Virus record (IMG/VR): IMGVR_UViG_3300042691_036419 | Location: 1 to 24,116 of that record | Strand: one strand, 5' to 3' | Source: a virus | Length of the DNA stretch: 24,116 nt | In this document: positions 19,785 through 24,116 of the stretch, in pieces | Numbering within the stretch: the stretch's first letter is position 1 | Layout of the letters: each line of letters opens with the position of its first letter | Made by a program: the position numbers and the translations under genes | Notes under the pieces: generated by a model | Databases searched by the model: none | Told to the model about the DNA's origin: nothing | What the model saw: the letters and a program-made list of their open reading frames with translations, nothing else

Positions 19785-19846
19785 TGCCCTACGCAATCGC
19801 CGCCGCTCGGCGGAAGAAACTGTTGCTCCTACTCACTGAGGCCTAA
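19784..19846 (+). CDS. Possible 20-residue microprotein
   Basis: ATG at 19784 overlapping the previous stop (TGATG), TAA at 19844-19846, four bases before the next ATG. The product has a basic patch followed by five Leu residues (RRKKLLLLLTEA). Coupling and exact fit between two genes suggest it may be translated, if only to keep ribosomes moving into the next gene. Its size makes it unprovable here. Confidence 0.38.
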   Translation: MPYAIAAARRKKLLLLLTEA

Positions 19847-19849
19847 CCG

Positions 19850-20311
19850 ATGGCGAACGAGACCGCGGTCTTTTCGACCGAGAAGAAGTACCAGCAGGCA
19901 GCGTGGAACGGGCAGGGGCTGCTCGTCCTGACCAGCGTCCCCTCTGCCGCGGCCAACGGCCTCATCGGCACCAAGCTCGTCGATGCGGGCGCACTGACCG
20001 TCGCGGGGGACTACATCTGCCTCGTGCCGCTCGCCGGGATGGTGAGCGAGGTCGAGGTGCATCTCAAGGCGACCTTCGCCGCAGGGACCGTGAGCTCGGC
20101 GAACGACACGCTCTACACGATTCGCGACTTCACCGCGCCGTCAACGTGGACCACGAAGACGGGCTTCACCAGCGACGGCTCGCTGACCACCGCGACCCTC
20201 CAGACCTCGACCTGCTCCACGCTCAAGGGCGAGCAGTACGCGCAGGTCAAGATTACCATCGGTGCGACCACCTCGGCGACCTTCACCGTCGCTGAGTACA
20301 ACGGGCTCTAA
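19850..20311 (+). CDS. Putative virion protein (head decoration or fibre type)
   Basis: 153 residues. The composition is rich in Thr, Ala, Ser and Gly with few charged residues, and the pattern is almost wholly beta-strand (VAGDYICLVPLAGMVSEVEV, KATFAAGTVSSANDTLYTIR, VKITIGATTSATFTVAEYNG), as in head-decoration or fibre-like virion proteins. No family is recognised. The start is ATG 19850, with a GAGG about eight bases upstream. Its place between terminase and portal, on a likely strong late promoter, supports a structural role. A non-structural function is possible. Confidence 0.66.
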   Translation: MANETAVFSTEKKYQQAAWNGQGLLVLTSVPSAAANGLIGTKLVDAGALTVAGDYICLVPLAGMVSEVEVHLKATFAAGTVSSANDTLYTIRDFTAPSTWTTKTGFTSDGSLTTATLQTSTCSTLKGEQYAQVKITIGATTSATFTVAEYNGL

Positions 20312-20331
20312 GCCCACAACCTCACGGAGCT

Positions 20332-20475
20332 ATGCCGACCTTCGCGATTCCGCAGGACCTGCTCGAGAAGATTCTCGCCTACCTCGCCAGCCGCCCGTAC
20401 CACGAGGTGGCCGCTGGCATCGAGGCGCTCAAGGCGCTGCAGCCTATCGAGACCAAGCCGCAGGCGGTGGAGTGA
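20332..20475 (+). CDS. Hypothetical 47-residue helical protein
   Basis: ATG at 20332 just after GGAGCT, stop TGA at 20473-20475. Two amphipathic helices (DLLEKILAYLASRPYHEV, and AAGIEALKALQPIE) with a short polar tail. I recall similar short proteins with a 'LARYLxxRPYxEV' pattern next to phage head genes, function unknown. The next gene starts inside its last codon (GTGA overlap), which supports translation. The spacing from GGAG to ATG is short. Confidence 0.62.
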   Translation: MPTFAIPQDLLEKILAYLASRPYHEVAAGIEALKALQPIETKPQAVE

Positions 20476-20762
20476 TTCAGCTCGTCTGGGCTGGCGTGGT
20501 GGTCTTCGCGCTCGTCCGAGGCGAGCGAGTCCTGCGGGACTGGTGGACGCATCGCTACCCGCCTGTGCAGCTGACCGAGCAGGATGTCGAGGTGCCGCAG
20601 GACATCGTGGCGCTGGCGATGCGGGAGTCCGAGGAGTGGGCGCAGGAGCAGGTGCTGCAGACAGCGAAGGAGCGGTACCTGAAGGTGCAGGATGCGTCGA
20701 TGCCTGACGCCCAGAAGTGGAACCTCGTGCGCCGTGCGCTCGGCATCGGAGACTTAGGATGA
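20472..20762 (+). CDS. Small membrane-anchored protein upstream of portal
   Basis: 96 residues from the GTG at 20472, overlapping the previous stop. A short N-terminal hydrophobic helix (IQLVWAGVVVFALV) is followed by a polar body with long helices (EEWAQEQVLQTAKERYLKV and a C-terminal NLVRRALGIG). It overlaps the portal ATG by four bases. No family is recognised. An upstream in-frame extension exists but runs over the 47-residue gene and has shadow-like composition. A role with the portal or in head assembly is only suggested by position. Confidence 0.66.
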   Translation: MIQLVWAGVVVFALVRGERVLRDWWTHRYPPVQLTEQDVEVPQDIVALAMRESEEWAQEQVLQTAKERYLKVQDASMPDAQKWNLVRRALGIGDLG

Positions 20763-23092
20763 CCATCCCGAACCTGAACCCCGACTACGAGGCCCTGCTC
20801 CGCGAGATGGCCGCCCAAGTCCCCAGCGACGACGCGATGGATGTCGAGCTGGAGGACGTGGACTACGGCGAAGGCGAAAACGAGCAAGACATCCCCGGAG
20901 CCGCGGAGCCGTATGTCGCCGCCTCGAGCGGCACGACGACCGTGGTGCTGGATGCTAACGGGCAACGCGCCAACGAGGAGGTTGCGACCAACGACCTCGA
21001 GACCGCGGCCCGCATCACCCTGCCACGCGATGAGCAGCTTCGGGCGCTCTCCCGTGCGCTGTACGGTGATGACTTCCCGCTGGCCGAGGACAACGACGGC
21101 GAGGACCCGCAGCAGTGGGTGGACTGGGTGCGCAACCGCTGGAACGAGCGGCGGATGGCCATCGAGACGCATATGCACTTGGTCGAGCGGAACCGCTTGT
21201 TCCGTGCAGGCCAGCAGTGGGTGAGTGCGACCGGACTCGGGCCGTGGCGTGAGCCTGTCCGCCCGACCGAGTCGAGCCGCATCGTTTACAACCTCATCGA
21301 CAAGGCGCTGGACCAGCGGCTCGGCATCATCACCGAGCAACGCCCGGGCTTCAGCATCAACCCGATGACGCTGGACCCCGACGACCAGCGCAAGGCCGAA
21401 GCGCGGCAGACCGCACTCGAGTTTGCCTACGACGCGCAGCAGATGGCGCAGGTGATTCACGAGGCCTGCTACTGGGCGCAGACGGACGGCATCTCTGGCC
21501 TGCACGTCTTCTGGGACCCCGATGCGGGGCCGTGGGACGAGGCGATGGGTGAGGGCGGGATGCAGAAGCCGCTCGGCGATTTGCGGACGGATGTCGTGCG
21601 GGTCGAGCAGTTCCGCGTCTCAGCCAACGCCAGCGCCACCAAGAAGCCCTACTACGTCATCCTGCGCGAAGTCATCCCGGCGATGGAGGCCGCGCAGCGC
21701 TACGGCTCGACCGGGGCGATTGCCGCTGGGGGCCAGTCGACGGTCGCGCTGAGCGATGGGGCCGACGCGCTGGGCGACAACGGCGCACTGGCCAACTGGA
21801 CGATGTCGCTCTCCAATCCCTACGAGGCGGACCGCTTGCGGAACGCGGACGTGGTGGAACGCTACACGGTCTACGTCGATAAGCACCCCGAGCTGCTCCC
21901 CGAGGGGATGCAGTGCGTCATCGTCGGCAACGCCGTGGTGACGGGACCGATGCCGCTGCTCTTTGGCACGATTCCCTTCGTGCGGGTGAGCGATGGCTCG
22001 ACCGACCCGAGCTACTACCCGCGGCCGATTATGGAGCAGTGGCTGCCCCACCAGCAGCGCATCAACGCGCTGATGAGCAAGTGGGTAGACTCCATCCGCG
22101 TCAACTCAGGCGGTCGCCTGCTGGCGCGTCCGGGCGTCATCTCGAAGGAGACCTTCGTCGGTGGCCTGACCTCGGTGGTCGAAGTCACGGGTGCAGGCTC
22201 GCTCAATGACAGCGTCGTGCCATTCCCGTCCTTCTCGGTCGCCAATGACGTGAAGGAGGCGCTGGCCTTGGAGAAGAAGGCGTTCGAGGATGCCTCGGGT
22301 TACAACGACACCAGCCGCGGCCAGTTCTCGAGCTCGGCGTCTGGCCGGGCGATTCTCGCGGCGCGTGAGCAGCTGGACCGCGTAATCGCGCCGTCGGTGC
22401 TGGCGATTGCCAACGCGATGACCGACTGGGCGAAGGTGCAGCTGGCCGGGATGGCGTGGGGCTACGATGTGCCGCGTGACTTGGGGGCGGTGGGCAAGAG
22501 CCGACCGGACCTCGCTCGCGCACTCAAGGCCGACGACTTCGACGGCACCGCGGATGTGAAGGTCGAGCCGGAGACGCTGATGCCGATGCCCAAGGCGATG
22601 CGGCTCTTCCTGCTGGACGAGATGTTCAGCAAGCAAATCATCGACCCGACGCAGTATCGCAAGCTCCTGCCGTTCGCACTGACCAAGGCGATTCAGTCGC
22701 CGGATGCGGACCAAGAGGCGCGGGCAAACCGCATTGCGGACGCCATCCTGACGCGGCAGAACGTGCCGCCGATGCGCTGGCAGGACAACGAAGCGATTCA
22801 CCAAGACGTGCTCGAGCGCAAGATTCTCTTGCAAGACGACATTGACGAGGACGTGATTCAAGTGGCTGACGCCCGCTGGCGCGAGCTGGCAAACCAAGCG
22901 GCCACCAAGCAAGGCGGTGGGGCTCCTGCCCCGCAGTCGGAACAAGCAGGACCCCAAGCGATGGGTGGGGAAAGTCCCTTCGCTCCTTCACCGGGAAGCG
23001 CCCCGACGCAAGCGCTGCTCCCCGGCATCGCGGTTGAACCCGCGGTCGCCCAAGGCGCAGCCAATACGTTCGAGGCGTTCGCCCCGCAGTAA
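20759..23092 (+). CDS. Portal protein (P22-like)
   Basis: 777 residues, ATG at 20759 overlapping the previous gene; an upstream start at 20717 would add 14 unlikely residues. The N-terminal 90 residues are acidic. The conserved core begins about residue 120 (WVDWVRNRWNERRMAIETHM, NRLFRAGQQW), continues with SRIVYNLIDKALDQRLGII, and near residue 523 has SSASGRAILAAREQLDR, the Ser-Gly-x-Ala-Ile ... EQ motif of P22-type portals. It forms the dodecameric ring at one vertex through which DNA enters and leaves and to which the tail binds. The size is close to P22 gp1 (about 725). The C-terminal 60 residues are Gln/Pro/Ala-rich. Confidence 0.9.
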   Translation: MTIPNLNPDYEALLREMAAQVPSDDAMDVELEDVDYGEGENEQDIPGAAEPYVAASSGTTTVVLDANGQRANEEVATNDLETAARITLPRDEQLRALSRALYGDDFPLAEDNDGEDPQQWVDWVRNRWNERRMAIETHMHLVERNRLFRAGQQWVSATGLGPWREPVRPTESSRIVYNLIDKALDQRLGIITEQRPGFSINPMTLDPDDQRKAEARQTALEFAYDAQQMAQVIHEACYWAQTDGISGLHVFWDPDAGPWDEAMGEGGMQKPLGDLRTDVVRVEQFRVSANASATKKPYYVILREVIPAMEAAQRYGSTGAIAAGGQSTVALSDGADALGDNGALANWTMSLSNPYEADRLRNADVVERYTVYVDKHPELLPEGMQCVIVGNAVVTGPMPLLFGTIPFVRVSDGSTDPSYYPRPIMEQWLPHQQRINALMSKWVDSIRVNSGGRLLARPGVISKETFVGGLTSVVEVTGAGSLNDSVVPFPSFSVANDVKEALALEKKAFEDASGYNDTSRGQFSSSASGRAILAAREQLDRVIAPSVLAIANAMTDWAKVQLAGMAWGYDVPRDLGAVGKSRPDLARALKADDFDGTADVKVEPETLMPMPKAMRLFLLDEMFSKQIIDPTQYRKLLPFALTKAIQSPDADQEARANRIADAILTRQNVPPMRWQDNEAIHQDVLERKILLQDDIDEDVIQVADARWRELANQAATKQGGGAPAPQSEQAGPQAMGGESPFAPSPGSAPTQALLPGIAVEPAVAQGAANTFEAFAPQ

Positions 23093-23116
23093 CGGACCCC
23101 TTTTCAGGAGTAGTGC

Positions 23117-24116
23117 ATGACCGCCCCAACGTTCCCCGGAGACGCCGCATCCGCCCCAGCCGAGGCCACGCCTGTCGATACAGGCGCGTACTTGGACCAG
23201 CTCGCAACCGAGGCAGCCGCTGCAGCCCTGCCCGTAGACGAGGCGTATGAGCAAGCCCGGGACGACAAAGGCCGCTTCACCAAGGTGAGCGACGTTGAGA
23301 CCGACGAGACCGACGCCAACCCCGCGCCCGAGGCCACGGCAGCAGCCGACGCGCCTGCGGCAGAGGGTGAGGCAGAGGCTCCGGCCGACGAGACCACCGA
23401 GACCCCGAGTACGTTCGACATCCCTCTCGCCGAGCGCGAGCCGATTGTCCCGCTGACCGTGCAGGTCGCTGGGGCAGAGGTCAAAGGGTTGCCGGACATG
23501 ACCATCACCTACACCACGCCGGGTGGCAAGACCCGCACCGACCCGCTGGACAAGGTCGTGCGCCTCGCCGCGGACGGCATCTACTCGGAGCAGCGCGAGC
23601 AACGCTTCCGCTCGATTGAACAGCAGGCGCTTCAGGCCCAGCAAGAGCTCGAGGCCTACAAGCAAGAGCTGGCGCAGCAGAATGCCTACCTCGAGCAGCT
23701 GATGGCGGATGAGAACCGCTATCTCAACGAGAAGGACGTGTGGGACCGGATGAACACCCCGGAGATGCGCCTCCAGCGCGAGCGCGAGCAGCTCGAGGCT
23801 CAGCGTCAGCAGATGGAGCTCCAGCGCATCGCCAGCTCGGGCGAGCAGTACTTCACGCAGACCCTGACCCCTGCGCTCGACCTCATCGCCTCGGCCGTGC
23901 CGACGGTGGAGCCGGAAGAGCTGGTGGCCAAGGTGACGCTCTATGTCAAGCAACTGGAAGGGCGAAAGGGCTACCTGACGCCGGACCAGTATGATGCGGT
24001 AAGTCAGTATCTGGTCGAGGAGGTCGCGCCGTGGGCGCAGAGCTTAAACGAGGCCCGCAACGAGAAGTGGGGCAAGCGCTCCGCTCCAGCGGCCGCGCCA
24101 GCTCCGACGCCTGCGG
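23117..24116 (+). CDS. Scaffold-like protein (3' partial)
   Basis: ATG at 23117 with AGGAG nine bases upstream; the frame stays open to the right edge, giving 333 residues with the C-terminus missing. Residues about 1-100 are acidic and Ala/Glu/Thr-rich and probably disordered; a short beta-like part follows (TITYTTPGGKTRTDPLDKVV), then a long Gln/Glu coiled-coil (about 155-245: EQQALQAQQELEAYKQELAQ, QREREQLEAQRQQMELQ) and a helical end. This form and the place right after the portal match phage scaffolding proteins, which shape the prohead and are removed before packaging. A large antisense frame over this gene is regarded as a shadow. Confidence 0.78.
   Translation, partial: MTAPTFPGDAASAPAEATPVDTGAYLDQLATEAAAAALPVDEAYEQARDDKGRFTKVSDVETDETDANPAPEATAAADAPAAEGEAEAPADETTETPSTFDIPLAEREPIVPLTVQVAGAEVKGLPDMTITYTTPGGKTRTDPLDKVVRLAADGIYSEQREQRFRSIEQQALQAQQELEAYKQELAQQNAYLEQLMADENRYLNEKDVWDRMNTPEMRLQREREQLEAQRQQMELQRIASSGEQYFTQTLTPALDLIASAVPTVEPEELVAKVTLYVKQLEGRKGYLTPDQYDAVSQYLVEEVAPWAQSLNEARNEKWGKRSAPAAAPAPTPA

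Noticed and set aside
22106-22957. A 283-residue leftward frame inside the portal gene
   Set aside because: It is antisense to conserved portal motifs and shows no domain.
22988-23953. A 321-residue leftward frame over the scaffold gene
   Set aside because: The sense strand encodes a typical scaffold-like coiled-coil protein with an RBS, directly after the portal; the antisense product is Leu/Arg/Gly-rich repeats caused by Gln/Glu codons read backwards.
1-24116. CRISPR array, insertion sequence, integrase or attachment site
   Set aside because: No regularly spaced repeats, transposase or recombinase motifs, or paired terminal repeats were seen. Small direct repeats found are operator-sized only.

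Overview
This window looks like part of a GC-rich tailed double-stranded DNA phage genome of podovirus-like (P22-like portal) type. The evidence is a small and a large terminase subunit, a P22-type portal, a scaffold-like protein, a large ejection/polyvalent-type protein, a lysis cassette and a dense set of small overlapping genes. No integrase, host housekeeping gene, attachment site, CRISPR array or insertion sequence was seen, so lysogeny cannot be argued either way. The host cannot be named from the sequence. The promoters look sigma70-like, the GC content is high, and several genes seem to start without a leader.

Layout, left to right. (1) 1-5263, rightward late genes: the end of a giant LPD38-like virion protein, a DUF6321-like protein, a membrane/coiled-coil protein, a holin candidate, an N-acetylmuramoyl-L-alanine amidase and an Rz-like spanin candidate. 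(2) 5272-7388, rightward: a DnaJ-type zinc microprotein, a Myb/SANT-like plus metallophosphoesterase protein, and a second transcription unit of two small genes. (3) 7389-7542, a convergent non-coding stretch with strong hairpins. (4) 7543-8150, a small leftward operon headed by a helix-turn-helix protein, divergent from (5) 8273-15450, the long rightward early/middle region. It holds an SSB-like protein, Cys-rich microproteins, three different PD-(D/E)XK-like nucleases, a DEDDy exonuclease, a small HTH regulator and a TPR/glycosyltransferase, and ends with tRNA-Gln(TTG). In its middle, 10284-10750 is a promoter-led non-coding stretch rich in long complementary stems. (6) 15527-17389, a leftward operon encoding an ArdC-type antirestriction protein and three small companions. 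(7) 17578 to the right edge, rightward packaging and head genes: small and large terminase, a DUF3006-like protein, a virion-protein candidate, small proteins, portal and scaffold.

Transcription appears to be organised by a recurring promoter form: a -35 of TTGCGC/TTGCGT/TTGACA/TTGACG, a 17-bp (once 16-bp) spacer, and a -10 of TAnnnT. At three places the -10 ends only 6-7 bases before the ATG and no Shine-Dalgarno is present, pointing to leaderless mRNAs, including that of the small terminase. Several other genes share a leader resembling CACACACAGGGAG before the start codon.

The best candidate for something undescribed is the structured RNA at about 10313-10720. Its promoter shares 14 of 15 bases of the -10/+1 region with the leaderless promoter at 6852-6886 but has no start codon at the expected +1. 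All family names are recognised from memory of sequence motifs; no database search was possible.
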